Part shown: positions 1-8,660 of the stretch, piece after piece | Layout of the letters: each line of letters begins with the position of its first letter | Numbering within the stretch: position 1 is the stretch's first letter | NCBI GenBank assembly: GCA_902581285.1 | Contig: CACHNP010000021.1 | Coordinates: 1-32,896 of the forward strand | DNA length: 32,896 bases | Source of the DNA: an uncultured Gammaproteobacteria bacterium | GTDB lineage: Bacteria; Pseudomonadota; Gammaproteobacteria; Coxiellales; Coxiellaceae | Direction: 5' to 3' | Notes under the pieces: model-generated | The model's database searches: none | The model's input: only the letters and a program-made list of their open reading frames with translations | Told to the model about the DNA's origin: nothing | Translations under genes and position numbers: made by a program

Positions 1-626
1 ACCGCAACCAGTGTTTCCAAATCATGGGTAATCATGATGACAGTCAAGTTCAAATACTCGCGCAAGGTTAAAATTAGCTGATCTAACTCACTCGCACTAT
101 CAGGGTCTAATCCCGCAGTTGGCTCATCCAGTATAATCAACTCTGGATCCAAAGCCAATGCCCTTGCCATAGCCACACGTTTGACCATACCTCCACTAAG
201 CTCAGACGGATACAACCTACCATCGTCTTGACTCAAACCGACTAGCGCTAGCTTCATCCTTGCCAAGCTTATCATAATATCTTTACGCATGCGTGTAAAA
301 GCTGCCATGGGATAGATTATGTTATCGATCACCGTAAGCGAACTAAACAATGCCCCAGACTGAAACAAAACACCCCAGCGAGCACGCAGCTCAAGCAAAG
401 AAGAAGGTGTCATGCTGTGCACATCCTCACCAAAGAGCTTCACCCGCCCAGAATAAGGCACATTCAGCAACAAAAGCGTATTTAAGAGTGTTGTCTTACC
501 ACAACCACTGGGGCCAACGATCGCCACAACCTGATTTCGTTTGACTGAGAAATCGAGTCCATCATGCACAACTTTGTCACCAAACTTATTGACTATATTC
601 TCAAGCTCAACAACATTTTCGCTCAT
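1..626 (-). CDS. Mla-type lipid ABC transporter ATP-binding subunit (partial, C-terminus off window)
   Basis: Read on the minus strand, an ATG at 626 opens a frame of 208 codons that runs off the left edge. It contains a full ABC ATPase signature: Walker A GPSGCGKTT near residue 39, a Q-loop glutamine (LFQSG), the signature LSGGM, Walker B LIILDEPTAGLD, and the switch histidine in ITHD near the cut end. The order and spacing match MlaF/Ttg2A-type ATPases, which power phospholipid or other lipid movement between the two membranes. The gene starts 2 bp after the stop of the MlaE-like permease, so the two are almost certainly cotranscribed. An MCE-domain substrate-binding protein would be expected next, outside the window. 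Substrate and transport direction cannot be read from the sequence. Confidence 0.9.
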   Translation of the reverse strand, partial: MSENVVELENIVNKFGDKVVHDGLDFSVKRNQVVAIVGPSGCGKTTLLNTLLLLNVPYSGRVKLFGEDVHSMTPSSLLELRARWGVLFQSGALFSSLTVIDNIIYPMAAFTRMRKDIMISLARMKLALVGLSQDDGRLYPSELSGGMVKRVAMARALALDPELIILDEPTAGLDPDSASELDQLILTLREYLNLTVIMITHDLETLVA

Positions 627-628
627 AG

Positions 629-1786
629 TTAGTATCCTATCATCATTCTTGACAGCACAGAAAAAAGCGCATCAGAAATAATAATCCAAAATATGGACTG
701 CACCGCGGCCACCGTTGTGTGCCTACCTATCCCCTCGGCATTCATGGGGGTCATCAAGCCTTGATAACACCCAATCGTTGCAATAAGCATGGCGAAGAAA
801 GGCACTTTTTGAAAACCAAGAATATAGTGAGCCGGATCAACAACCGTTGAGAAATTATGTAAAAAAGCACGGAAATCAACATGAAGATAGATGTGCATCA
901 GAAACATATTACCCAAAACACCCGCGATATTAGCCGCCACAGTTAATAACGGAAGCCCTATGAACATAGCAAAAACTCGTGGTAAAACCAGCGTTGTCAT
1001 ATAATCACGCCCCATTGTTTCTAGCGCATCAACCTCTAAATTGACTTTCATCATCCCTATCATAGCAGCGTAACCGGTCGAACACCTCGCCGCCGTCACA
1101 ATGGCCGCGATCAACGGACCGAACTCACGTAAAACAGCCACCCCACCTGCCTTTATGGCAAAATAACCAGCGCCAAATGCACTCAACTCAACGACTAATT
1201 GATAAGATAGAACCACGCCCATTAAAAAATTTGTCACGCAGACCAAAATAAACGATCGTGATAGCACGTCAAACAACAGATTGGCGCACTGCTTGAAATC
1301 AAAAAGACGAATATGAGCCAGCAAATAGAAAAAGGAGGTCACCAATTCACCGATAAAAGCAAAAAAAGTCCGGCTTCGCTCCCAGTGTCCTGCAACGGCT
1401 AAACCGATTTGATAGAACCAATTAGGCAGGACAAAAACTCGCTTATCGACGCTGATCTTCCCACCCTCTTGTCGAATAAAATCGACTAACTGACGATATC
1501 TTGGCTGTAAACCAACCAGCTCAACAGCGTTGCCACGGCCCTCGAAATAAGTAATCAAGCGCTGTAAAAACAACGCACCCGCACTGTCTAAGCGCGAAAT
1601 AGCAGTGGCATCTAACTTGGATACTTCCACGTTATCTTGCTTCATTCGCAAAAAAACAGATCGGATTGAGTGAATGTTATGTAACGTCCACTGACCAGTC
1701 ATGACCAAGCAACCATCCACGGTCTCGATCTGAGCTTCAGATTTTTTTTTACTTTGCGGCACGGACTTTCCCCAAAAAAACCCCAT
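629..1786 (-). CDS. MlaE-family ABC permease with N-terminal STAS domain
   Basis: This 385-residue protein has two parts. Residues about 20-110 form a STAS-like domain (pattern ending LDSAGALFLQRL). Residues about 130-385 are an MlaE-type permease with five or so hydrophobic segments and the family core around EFGPLIAAIVTAAR and DALETMG. STAS-MlaE fusions are a known variant of the MCE/Mla lipid transporter permease; classical E. coli MlaE (about 260 aa) lacks the STAS part, which is a separate protein (MlaB). The permease should sit in the inner membrane and pair with the ATPase encoded 2 bp downstream. No good Shine-Dalgarno is visible before the ATG. A possible promoter (TTTACA, 17 bp, TATGTG) lies at 1810-1838. 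The family assignment is firm; the transported lipid is unknown. Confidence 0.9.
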   Translation of the reverse strand: MGFFWGKSVPQSKKKSEAQIETVDGCLVMTGQWTLHNIHSIRSVFLRMKQDNVEVSKLDATAISRLDSAGALFLQRLITYFEGRGNAVELVGLQPRYRQLVDFIRQEGGKISVDKRVFVLPNWFYQIGLAVAGHWERSRTFFAFIGELVTSFFYLLAHIRLFDFKQCANLLFDVLSRSFILVCVTNFLMGVVLSYQLVVELSAFGAGYFAIKAGGVAVLREFGPLIAAIVTAARCSTGYAAMIGMMKVNLEVDALETMGRDYMTTLVLPRVFAMFIGLPLLTVAANIAGVLGNMFLMHIYLHVDFRAFLHNFSTVVDPAHYILGFQKVPFFAMLIATIGCYQGLMTPMNAEGIGRHTTVAAVQSIFWIIISDALFSVLSRMMIGY

Positions 1787-1809
1787 AGTATCATTCTGCC
1801 ATTAACTCA

Positions 1810-1838
1810 CACATAAACGCAACTACTCGTGATGTAAA
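1810..1838 (-). promoter_or_regulatory. Possible sigma-70 promoter for the Mla-like operon
   Basis: On the minus strand TTTACA (5 of 6 to the -35 consensus) is followed after 17 bp by TATGTG (3 of 6 to the -10). It sits 24 bp upstream of the permease start. The -10 is poor, so this is only a candidate. Confidence 0.3.
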
Positions 1839-1869
1839 GCATCGAGGGCTTTAGCGACTATGAGCAAAA

Positions 1870-1925
1870 AGTAAAAAAGACAAAATATAAACTACTAAAG
1901 CTAGAATTAGACGATAAAGTAGTTT
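1870..1925 (-). terminator. Possible weak terminator of the tRNA operon
   Basis: An 8-bp perfect inverted repeat (AAACTACT / AGTAGTTT, 1889-1896 with 1918-1925) has a 21-nt loop. On the minus strand it is followed by a T-rich stretch. It lies just downstream of tRNA-His, but the stem is AT-rich and the loop is large, so efficiency is doubtful. Confidence 0.35.
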
Positions 1926-1947
1926 CAACGAAGATGTGATTAAAAAC

Positions 1948-2024
1948 TGGGGTGGACGATGGGGCTCGAACCCACGACCGCCGGAATCACAATCCGGAGC
2001 TCTACCAGCTGAGCTACGCCCACC
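1948..2024 (-). tRNA. tRNA-His (anticodon GUG)
   Basis: The minus strand folds as a tRNA with an 8-bp acceptor stem that includes the extra G-1:C73 pair typical of tRNA-His. The D-loop is AGCTCAGCTGGTAGAGC-like, the anticodon loop ATTGTGA gives GTG, and the T-arm is GGTTCGAGCC. The 3' CCA is encoded (1948-1950). It is the last gene of a three-tRNA operon. Confidence 0.95.
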
Positions 2025-2069
2025 ATATTTTTAATCTCATGTGTGACTAATGAAATAAACACACAAATC

Positions 2070-2146
2070 TGGCGCGCCCGGAAGGATTCGAACCTTCGAC
2101 CTACGGCTTAGAAGGCCGTTGCTCTATCCAGCTGAGCTACAGGCGC
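2070..2146 (-). tRNA. tRNA-Arg (anticodon UCU)
   Basis: The minus strand gives a complete cloverleaf. The acceptor stem GCGCCTG pairs with CGGGCGC, the anticodon loop CTTCTAA reads UCU, and the T-arm is GGTTCGAATCC. The CCA end is encoded at 2070-2072. This tRNA decodes AGA/AGG. It lies between tRNA-Pro and tRNA-His, 45 bp upstream of the latter. Confidence 0.95.
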
Positions 2147-2258
2147 CAACATGCAAACCGCAAATTTGACTACGTCAAACCAAACCAAGCCAAAAATGCC
2201 AACACTGAAACAAATTTATATTATTGATTAACAAGTTAATTTAATTCAGCAAAAAACA

Positions 2259-2335
2259 TGGTCGGGGCGGCAGGATTCGAACCTGCGACCCTCTGCTCCC
2301 AAAGCAGATGCGCTACCAGGCTGCGCCACACCCCG
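2259..2335 (-). tRNA. tRNA-Pro (anticodon UGG)
   Basis: The minus strand gives a complete cloverleaf with acceptor CGGGG/CCCCG. The anticodon loop TTTGGGA reads UGG, the T-arm is GGTTCGAATCC, and CCA is encoded at 2259-2261. It is the first gene of the Pro-Arg-His operon, directly behind a strong promoter. Confidence 0.95.
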
Positions 2336-2349
2336 ACATGAGTTTCGTG

Positions 2350-2378
2350 ATAATACTGCTATCTGACTCGAACGTCAA
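2350..2378 (-). promoter_or_regulatory. Strong sigma-70 promoter of the tRNA operon
   Basis: On the minus strand TTGACG (-35, 2373-2378) is followed after exactly 17 bp by TATTAT (-10, 2350-2355). The tRNA-Pro 5' end is 15 bp further on, so transcription should start a few bases before the tRNA. Confidence 0.8.
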
Positions 2379-2630
2379 TTGAATTTTCACTTCAAAAAGC
2401 AAAATCGTAAACAATCTCCTCCACCTTCAGATTGTCTTAGCGCCAAGGAAGCAATTTTTCACACACTCAAATCTTCTTTAACACAAAAACAACCACTCAT
2501 GAACAAGAATGGCACAACTACTAAAAAAGCAAAAGAAAACCCAAACAAGGCCAGCGAGATAGCAGAAAAATAATGCACGAACTCCATCAAACCCTCAGAT
2601 TAAATAAATCCAAATTAAAAACAAGAAGGC

Positions 2631-2659
2631 CGTGAACTTTAAAAAAATCCTGATATGAT
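2631..2659 (+). promoter_or_regulatory. Candidate extended -10 promoter for dapD
   Basis: TGATATGAT at 2651-2659 is an extended -10 (TG-n-TATGAT, 5 of 6 to TATAAT), 36 bp before the dapD ATG. The -35 region is weak, as is common for extended -10 promoters. Confidence 0.4.
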
Positions 2660-2695
2660 AAGGCAGGGTAAGATAAGACAAAGTGAGTTCACATC

Positions 2696-3526
2696 ATGCA
2701 GAAAACTATCGACATTATATCGCAAGCATACTCAGCTCGAAATGACACCAATTTAAGCAGTGACCGCGACGTTATTTGCGCCATCAACAACACCATGGCG
2801 TTGTTAAACAACGGGGAACTTCGGGTTGCTGAAAAAATAAACAAAACTTGGGTTACCCATGCCTGGTTAAAACAAGCTATCTTGCTCTACTTCAAAATAA
2901 ACAAAAGCGAGCCGATGCCCGGGTTCAATCAATTTTTTGATAAAGTCCCACTTAAATTTAATCTCAGCACCCAAGCTGAAATTGAAGCAGCAAATATCCG
3001 CATCGTACCACCAGCTACGGTACGCTATGGCTCCCACATTGAACCGAACACCGTTTTAATGCCAAGTTATATCAACATCGGAGCACACATCAGCAGTGGC
3101 TGTATGATAGACACCTGGGCTACCGTTGGTTCATGCGCTCAAATTGGAAAAAATACGCACATATCAGGCGGCGCTGGCATTGGCGGTGTGCTTGAACCCT
3201 TACAAAACAACCCCACTATCATTGAAGACAACTGTTTCATTGGAGCGAGATCTGAAATCGTTGAGGGTGTCATTGTAGAAGAAAATGCCGTCATCTCGAT
3301 GGGGGTTTTCATTGGCCAAAGCACCCCCATATACAACCGAATGACAGACACTATTAGCTACGGAAAAATCCCACGTAATTCAGTTGTGATACCAGGCAGC
3401 CTACCCGCAAAAAATAACAAGTACCACACCTCTGCTGCCATCATTGTCAAACAAGTTGATGATCAAACGCGCAGAAAAACATCCATCAACCAACTACTCC
3501 GAGACACACATGACATCAACAATTGA
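2696..3526 (+). CDS. dapD: 2,3,4,5-tetrahydropyridine-2,6-dicarboxylate N-succinyltransferase
   Basis: DapD transfers succinyl from succinyl-CoA to tetrahydrodipicolinate in the succinylase branch of lysine and meso-diaminopimelate synthesis, supplying peptidoglycan precursor in the cytoplasm. The 276-residue product is close to the usual 274 aa and aligns throughout with E. coli DapD. The N-terminal helical part carries ALRVAEKI-like and WVTHAWLK segments. The left-handed beta-helix of hexapeptide repeats includes [23 protein letters not shown] and [10 protein letters not shown]. The C-terminus ends ARTINQLLR-like. The gene opens a dapD-dapE-EVE operon and its last 17 bp overlap dapE, suggesting translational coupling. 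The Shine-Dalgarno is weak. Confidence 0.97.
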   Translation: MQKTIDIISQAYSARNDTNLSSDRDVICAINNTMALLNNGELRVAEKINKTWVTHAWLKQAILLYFKINKSEPMPGFNQFFDKVPLKFNLSTQAEIEAANIRIVPPATVRYGSHIEPNTVLMPSYINIGAHISSGCMIDTWATVGSCAQIGKNTHISGGAGIGGVLEPLQNNPTIIEDNCFIGARSEIVEGVIVEENAVISMGVFIGQSTPIYNRMTDTISYGKIPRNSVVIPGSLPAKNNKYHTSAAIIVKQVDDQTRRKTSINQLLRDTHDINN

Positions 3527-4679
3527 ATTAAGCAAGAAACTCATCAACATCAAATCAATTACGCCAAACGACCCAGGATGCCAAACTATTTTAATGGACA
3601 TGCTGAGCCAACAAGGTTATCACATTACGCCTCTAAACGGCTCCGCAACCAAAAACTTCTGGGCAGAGCAACCCGGTAACCAGCCATTACTTGCATTTTC
3701 AGGGCATACTGACACGGTCCCAGCTGGAGACCTGCAGCTATGGACAAGCGATCCATTCACCGCCAGCATTCGTGACAATCATTTATACGGCCGTGGTGCA
3801 GCAGACATGAAATGCGCAATAGCAGCCATGCTATTAGCTCAGCAGCGCTTCTTTAATAACATCAAGAACCCGGCATTCAGAATGGGCTTCATGATCACCA
3901 GCGATGAAGAAGGCGACGCAATTGAAGGAACTAAAAAGATCGTCGAACACCTCTTGCATCACAACACCAACATTAAATGGTGTCTAATCGGTGAAGCAAC
4001 AAGCATCAACTCACTCGGTGACAGCGTTAAAATTGGACGCAGAGGTTCGTTGCACGGTGAGTTACAACTTCATGGACAACAAGGTCACATTGCTTACCCA
4101 CAACTAGCTGAAAACCCAATCCATAAATGCCTCAAAGCCTTGGATGAACTAACAGCAGAACAATGGGATCAAGGTAATCGCACTTTTACTCCAACCAGTT
4201 TTCAAATCTACCACATACACGCTGACACAGGCACCACCAACATGATCCCCGGTACTTTGTCTGCTGCTTTTAATTTTCGTTTTTGTCCTGAGAGTGATGC
4301 CGAGTCACTCAAACGACGTGTACACGAAACTCTGAATCGCTATTCAATTCGATATGATATAAAATGGAACCTCATGAGCTCACCCTTTTGCAGCAAAACA
4401 GGGCTACTACTTGATTCCTGTCGTGATGCAATACGGATTCAACTCAACAAAACTGCCATGCCAAATACGGAGGGAGGCACATCAGACGGAAGATTCATTA
4501 TCAAAACTGGTTGCGAGATCGTAGAACTTGGCCCAATCAATGCAACCATCCATAAAGTTAATGAATGCGTCTCAATTACTGACTTACAACAACTGGAAGA
4601 AATATACCATCAAACTTTACACCAGCTTCAACACAAGCTAGTCAAACAAAAGGAAGGAACATGCAATATTGGCTCATGA
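3510..4679 (+). CDS. dapE: Succinyl-diaminopimelate desuccinylase
   Basis: DapE is a di-zinc M20 hydrolase that removes succinate from N-succinyl-L,L-diaminopimelate, three steps from lysine. The ATG at 3510 is chosen because the protein [11 protein letters not shown] then begins like other DapE proteins; an upstream in-frame extension to 3444 would lie inside dapD. The 389-residue product has the metal ligands expected of the family: H66 in [13 protein letters not shown]99 in GRGAADMK, E133/E134 in TSDEEGDA, a glutamate in IGEATS, and a C-terminal histidine in [12 protein letters not shown]. It overlaps dapD at its 5' end and the EVE gene at its 3' end (19 bp), so the three genes are one transcription unit. 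Confidence 0.95.
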   Translation: MTSTIELSKKLINIKSITPNDPGCQTILMDMLSQQGYHITPLNGSATKNFWAEQPGNQPLLAFSGHTDTVPAGDLQLWTSDPFTASIRDNHLYGRGAADMKCAIAAMLLAQQRFFNNIKNPAFRMGFMITSDEEGDAIEGTKKIVEHLLHHNTNIKWCLIGEATSINSLGDSVKIGRRGSLHGELQLHGQQGHIAYPQLAENPIHKCLKALDELTAEQWDQGNRTFTPTSFQIYHIHADTGTTNMIPGTLSAAFNFRFCPESDAESLKRRVHETLNRYSIRYDIKWNLMSSPFCSKTGLLLDSCRDAIRIQLNKTAMPNTEGGTSDGRFIIKTGCEIVELGPINATIHKVNECVSITDLQQLEEIYHQTLHQLQHKLVKQKEGTCNIGS

Positions 4680-5116
4680 AATCAGAACCTAACTGTTACA
4701 GTATAGACGACTTAGAAAGAGATAAAACAGAACATTGGGATGGCGTTAGAAACTATCAGGCAAGAAACTTCATGCGTGACGAAATGAAAATCAATGACCT
4801 GGTATTCTTTTACCACTCAAACGCCAAACCAACCGGTATTGCCGGGATCGCTAAAGTTTGTAAAACGGGTTACCCAGACCACACCGCGTTTGACCCAAAA
4901 AGCGATCACCCGGACCCTAAAAGCGATCCCAACAACCCTCGATGGTTCATGGTTGATGTTGAATTTGTAAAAAAATTTGACTCTGTTGTGTCACTTCAAA
5001 CTCTCAAACAACAGGTGTTTTTAGAGGACATGAAACTACTACAAAAAGGGAACCGTTTATCAGTCATGCCTGTTGAAAAGAAACACTGGGATTTTATCAT
5101 GGATCTCGCGGAATAA
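4661..5116 (+). CDS. EVE-domain protein (DUF55, thymocyte nuclear protein 1-like)
   Basis: The 151-residue protein begins [10 protein letters not shown] and has WDGVRNYQARN and VFFYHSN motifs. These are hallmarks of the EVE domain, a PUA-like fold of bacterial and eukaryotic proteins thought to bind modified nucleobases in DNA or RNA. The whole protein is one EVE domain with no extra fused parts. A strong ribosome binding site (AAGGAAGGAAC) precedes the ATG inside the end of dapE, so it is cotranscribed with dapD-dapE. A functional link with lysine synthesis is not implied. A terminator hairpin follows the stop. The target base is unknown. Confidence 0.9.
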   Translation: MQYWLMKSEPNCYSIDDLERDKTEHWDGVRNYQARNFMRDEMKINDLVFFYHSNAKPTGIAGIAKVCKTGYPDHTAFDPKSDHPDPKSDPNNPRWFMVDVEFVKKFDSVVSLQTLKQQVFLEDMKLLQKGNRLSVMPVEKKHWDFIMDLAE

Positions 5117-5120
5117 AGAA

Positions 5121-5160
5121 CACGGAGATAAACAAGATAAGCTTACCTCCGTGATTATTT
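5121..5160 (+). terminator. Rho-independent terminator of the dapD-dapE-EVE operon
   Basis: A perfect 7-bp stem, CACGGAG (5121-5127) with CTCCGTG (5147-5153), is followed by ATTATTTTTG. It lies 4 bp after the EVE stop codon. Confidence 0.7.
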
Positions 5161-5288
5161 TTGCCGATGGCTTCGTCATCCTTAATTGACCATCCAGTCC
5201 ATTGTAAGCGTTGATCGCTAGCAAAAAAGCTGCAGACTATGCTTACACTCACTTCCATGTGATAAAGTAAGTATAATATGTAAAATTT

Positions 5289-5373
5289 TTGAACATCTTG
5301 ATATATATCATGTAATGCAATAGAGTTAATATGCCATAATATATCATGCAGTTACATACTTTAATTTAAAGTA
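5289..5373 (+). promoter_or_regulatory. Promoter-like sequence followed by a perfect palindrome
   Basis: TTGAAC (5289-5294), a 16-bp spacer and TGTAAT (5311-5316) resemble a sigma-70 promoter reading right. At 5357-5373 TACTTTAA-T-TTAAAGTA is a perfect 8+1+8 palindrome, the kind of site a dimeric repressor would use. Both precede the small ORF at 5443. AT richness makes chance matches likely. Confidence 0.3.
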
Positions 5374-5442
5374 ATTCCAAGAATAAAAATAATCATAATA
5401 TTCATTATCTTATCATTCAATCCTGAATAAAAGGACATTATT

Positions 5443-5520
5443 ATGACCTGTAACCAAGATTCCCACCTAAAAAAAAAAGATGAGAAAAAAAAAATTCTGA
5501 TTTTAAAAAAGACAAATTAA
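5443..5520 (+). CDS. Possible 25-residue lysine-rich peptide
   Basis: An ATG at 5443 is preceded by AAGGA with 7-nt spacing. It opens a 25-codon frame starting MTCNQDSH, followed by lysine runs encoded by A9 and A10 tracts and ending KKTN. It is preceded by promoter-like and palindromic sequences. The product is not recognised. The A tracts are slippage-prone, so it may equally be the broken start of a longer ancestral gene, or chance. Confidence 0.25.
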   Translation: MTCNQDSHLKKKDEKKKILILKKTN

Positions 5521-5603
5521 TTCAAAAATAAACTTCACTAAATAACTCAAATCAAAGACACTGTAAAAAGAGCTAAGCTAAAGGGCTTACAGGCATCATC
5601 GAA

Positions 5604-7088
5604 CTAAGCCTGCCTCTTTAATGTTACCGGGTCTTCAGAGGGCAAAAAATGAATTGACCCCATGTGTTTAAGCGGAGTTAGATCACCCATTTTAGACTCG
5701 TCACCAACCAGAACCACGCGAACATCTTGTGAATTGAGATAGTGTTTAAGAACACGATTAATTTGACTCAATGAAATACTGTCTATTTTCTTTGTCCAAT
5801 TGCGCAAGTACTCAGGGTCTCTGTTGAAATCACCATTATATATGGATCTTAACAACATCATCGCAATATCATTTGAGTTACTAAAATTATGCTGATAATG
5901 GCCAATAACATTTTTTTTCAATCTAACTAATTCCGATTTGACTAGGCCATTACTAGCCAATGTATCCAACTCCTTTTTGATCAAACCCACTGTTTTGACC
6001 GTATTTTTCACTGCCACTTGTGTTGAAATTACAATAGGCCCTTTATAAAATGGCGAAAAATGAAGTCCGCTGCCTATGTGGTAAGTCAAGCCCGCTTGTG
6101 TTCGTACAGAATTAAATAAACGGCTATTCATACCACCACCCAATTCCTTATTAACCAACAATAAAGCAAAAAAATCATTATTACCCTTCTTGATGCCAGG
6201 AAGCACAACACGAATTGCAGCTTGAGCTTGGCCCGGTTCGTTGTAAATATAAGTACCCTGAGACCGCATAGCAGAGGCTGAGGGAATCGACAAATCAAAT
6301 GCGGCATTATCAGTGGGCCAATTCGAAAAAAAGTCTTTTAACTCATTTTTCATTTCTTGCTTATCAAAATCACCACTCACAGCCACAATAAAACTATTTG
6401 GCTGCATCACGTTTCGAATAAATTGATTCACATCCGCAATAGAAATGGACTGTATCGATTGCTTGGTTGGCAAATCATTAATGTAAAAAAAAGTACCATA
6501 AGCAACGCGATTAACAATACGATCTGCAATTGAACTGACGGTTGAATTTCGCTGCTTGAAAAGAGCCAATTGACTAGCTTTAAGTTTATCTAGCTCGCTT
6601 GAGTCTATAGAAATTTGACCAGTGAAGAGATTTCTCAAAGACATCAATGCTTGTGAGAAATTCTGAGGCAAAACTTTCATTGTAATAACGCCTCGATTAT
6701 TCGACAGCGAAGTTTTCACCTCCGCAGCCATGGAATACCATCTTTTCATCAGCTCATTACTCGGGGACATTAACAATTCCCAAGCAATGTTTGATAAACC
6801 ATTCTTTCCTTTTACCCCATCCAAATAGCTGCCCGCTTTCACATATATTATCAATGTTATAAACCTCTGATGCTTATTCGGCAATAATAAAACGGGAAAT
6901 TGCTTAACTTTTCCTTGTGATTGATAGGAAATTAGCTCTCGATACTGGGATGGCGATGGTGGGTTAAATACAAACTCAGGAAAAACAATGTCTTTATGAC
7001 TATTAACCACGGGTTTTTTATCAGACGAGCCGCAGGAAGCCAACAAAAACGCAAATATAAAAATAATCACCCGATTAAACTTAACCAT
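5604..7088 (-). CDS. M16-family peptidase-like lipoprotein, probable non-catalytic subunit
   Basis: The 494-residue product has an N-terminal lipoprotein signal with lipobox LLASC (Cys19), so it should be membrane-anchored in the envelope. The rest is an M16 (pitrilysin/processing-peptidase) two-lobe fold. The region that normally carries the HxxEH zinc motif reads GLSNIAWELL, with no histidines. The C-terminal half keeps the family segment SRLFNSVRTQAGLTYHIG. Loss of HxxEH with retention of the R/Y pair is typical of the inactive partner in heterodimeric bacterial M16 enzymes. The catalytic partner is encoded 12 bp upstream. GAGG lies 6 nt before the ATG. The substrate is not evident. Confidence 0.9.
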   Translation of the reverse strand: MVKFNRVIIFIFAFLLASCGSSDKKPVVNSHKDIVFPEFVFNPPSPSQYRELISYQSQGKVKQFPVLLLPNKHQRFITLIIYVKAGSYLDGVKGKNGLSNIAWELLMSPSNELMKRWYSMAAEVKTSLSNNRGVITMKVLPQNFSQALMSLRNLFTGQISIDSSELDKLKASQLALFKQRNSTVSSIADRIVNRVAYGTFFYINDLPTKQSIQSISIADVNQFIRNVMQPNSFIVAVSGDFDKQEMKNELKDFFSNWPTDNAAFDLSIPSASAMRSQGTYIYNEPGQAQAAIRVVLPGIKKGNNDFFALLLVNKELGGGMNSRLFNSVRTQAGLTYHIGSGLHFSPFYKGPIVISTQVAVKNTVKTVGLIKKELDTLASNGLVKSELVRLKKNVIGHYQHNFSNSNDIAMMLLRSIYNGDFNRDPEYLRNWTKKIDSISLSQINRVLKHYLNSQDVRVVLVGDESKMGDLTPLKHMGSIHFLPSEDPVTLKRQA

Positions 7089-7100
7089 AAAAAACCTCTT

Positions 7101-8660
7101 CTAATCGACAGTCGAGTTCTTAACGACTAGTACTGACTTGGATTGCGGACTAAAATACGTATCAACCACCCTCTTAATATCATTGATTGACACCGTATTA
7201 ATTAAATCAGAATAATTGTTTAAAGACTGCCAACCCTCAGCATAAACGGCAGACATTAAAAAATGCATATAACCCTCATTAGAATCTAAGTACTTATGTT
7301 TTTGCATAATTAGATTCGCTTTAGCACCCGATAAATCTTCAGGTGAAATAGATTTGGCCTGACTTAAAATTTCCAACATGCGATTTTCAAGCTCAGTCAG
7401 TTTTTTATTCTCGTCAGTTTTCGCACCCAACTCAAAGTAACCTGCATATTTCATGGCATTCAAATAGGCATAAGTACTCCCTTTTAAAGCAAGGGAGGGT
7501 TTCCCATCAACCAAATGCTGATTCAATAAACCGACCTTGGAATCTAAAATCTCGCTCAGAACCAATAAAGGATAAACATCATCAGAACTAACCTTTACCG
7601 CGTGGAAACGAATCCTTAACTGAGGATCAACATTATCGACATTGACCAACATGCGCTTTTCAAATTTCTGCTCATCTTGTTTTGTTACAACCAGCGGAAT
7701 AGTTTTATTCACTCTAGGAATTTGTCCAAAATAACGTTCAATTAAATCGACTGTCGGCTTATACTGAAAATCACCAACCAGAATTAAAGTAATATTGTGC
7801 GGAGCATAGTACTGCATAAAATCCTTAGCTTGTTCAAGCGTAATAGAATCGACATCAGCCGGCCAACCAAGTATTGGCCAACTATAAGGCATCACATCCC
7901 AAAACATAGCATTAAATTGTTGATCAGCTAGCCCAAGTGGCTTACTTAACACATTCCTCGCCCGCTCTTGTTTAACCACCTCCCGCTCACTGTAAAACTC
8001 TCTAAACACTGGATCCTTTAATCTTTGACTTTCTAAATACAAAAATAGTTCCAGTTTATTTTTTGGCAGTGTAATAAAATAAGCTGTGCGATCTCGAGAT
8101 GTATAAGCATTTAACCCAAAGCCGCCGTGCTCATTGTAAATTGAACTTAAGTGATTTTTTTTGATATATCGACTATGCTCATCTATTTTTTCCAGTAATT
8201 GCTGCTCCAACTCAACTAATTGCTCTTTTTTCTCTTTTGCTAACCCTTGATGACTGTATTCAATATCATGACGCAAAGATCGAATGCGATTAAAAATCTG
8301 ATTTTGCTGGCTTATCAACTCTTTTTCTTGAGAGTAATTCGTTGTACCAATTTTGGATGTTCCTTTAAACATCATGTGCTCAAATAAGTGCGCGATACCT
8401 GTCATTCCTGGTGACTCATTAACCGAACCAACATTGACAACCCAACCTGCAGCAACAAAACGTGAATTTGGGCGCTCTAGCATTAAGACTCGCATTCCGT
8501 TGCTTGGTAAAATGTAGTCATGAACTCTTGCAACCGAGGAACCATTCTGAGCAACTGACTGAGAATAAAGAGAAACCGGAATAAAAACCAAACACATCAA
8601 AACTAGACAGCGTCTTAGAGACCAAGAAAAAAATGCAAACAAATAATACCCCCCCTGCAT
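7101..8660 (-). CDS. M16-family zinc metallopeptidase, catalytic subunit
   Basis: The product (519 aa from the ATG at 8660) has the inverted zinc motif HLFEH (H91, E94, H95) in GIAHLFEHMMFKGT. The downstream glutamate lies in the EREVVKQER segment. This is the active member of an M16 pair; its neighbour 12 bp downstream lacks the motif. A hydrophobic N-terminal stretch (VLMCLVFIPVSLYS) suggests export to the periplasm. The start is uncertain. ATG 8660 has no Shine-Dalgarno and is followed at once by a G7 run. A TTG at 8642 lies about 6 nt after that G run, which would make an excellent ribosome binding site, and a TTG at 8672 is also in frame. Slippage in G7 would switch the ATG-initiated frame. 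Confidence 0.88.
   Translation of the reverse strand: MQGGYYLFAFFSWSLRRCLVLMCLVFIPVSLYSQSVAQNGSSVARVHDYILPSNGMRVLMLERPNSRFVAAGWVVNVGSVNESPGMTGIAHLFEHMMFKGTSKIGTTNYSQEKELISQQNQIFNRIRSLRHDIEYSHQGLAKEKKEQLVELEQQLLEKIDEHSRYIKKNHLSSIYNEHGGFGLNAYTSRDRTAYFITLPKNKLELFLYLESQRLKDPVFREFYSEREVVKQERARNVLSKPLGLADQQFNAMFWDVMPYSWPILGWPADVDSITLEQAKDFMQYYAPHNITLILVGDFQYKPTVDLIERYFGQIPRVNKTIPLVVTKQDEQKFEKRMLVNVDNVDPQLRIRFHAVKVSSDDVYPLLVLSEILDSKVGLLNQHLVDGKPSLALKGSTYAYLNAMKYAGYFELGAKTDENKKLTELENRMLEILSQAKSISPEDLSGAKANLIMQKHKYLDSNEGYMHFLMSAVYAEGWQSLNNYSDLINTVSINDIKRVVDTYFSPQSKSVLVVKNSTVD

Larger units (their letters stand above)
2336..2695. other. Intergenic region between the tRNA operon and dapD
   Basis: This 360-bp AT-rich gap holds the divergent tRNA promoter on its left and a candidate dapD promoter on its right. 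A 64-codon open frame at 2379-2573 is Lys/Asn/Thr/Gln-rich and low in complexity, with no ribosome binding site, and is not accepted as a gene. Nothing else is recognisable. Confidence 0.6.
5161..5603. other. AT-rich intergenic region with promoter-like and operator-like sites
   Basis: About 440 bp separate the EVE operon terminator from the convergent M16 peptidase gene. The stretch is very AT-rich. It holds a promoter-like TTGAAC-16-TGTAAT (5289-5316), a 17-bp palindrome (5357-5373) and a 25-codon plus-strand ORF with a good ribosome binding site (5443-5520). Otherwise nothing is recognised. Confidence 0.5.

Noticed and set aside
2379-2573. 64-codon plus-strand ORF between the tRNA operon and dapD
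   Set aside because: It begins inside the tRNA promoter, lacks a ribosome binding site, and has low-complexity Lys/Asn/Gln/Thr-rich composition typical of AT-rich spacer DNA.
4661-5116. EVE gene as part of a defence island
   Set aside because: EVE proteins sometimes accompany restriction or defence genes, but here it lies in a dapD-dapE operon with no defence gene nearby.
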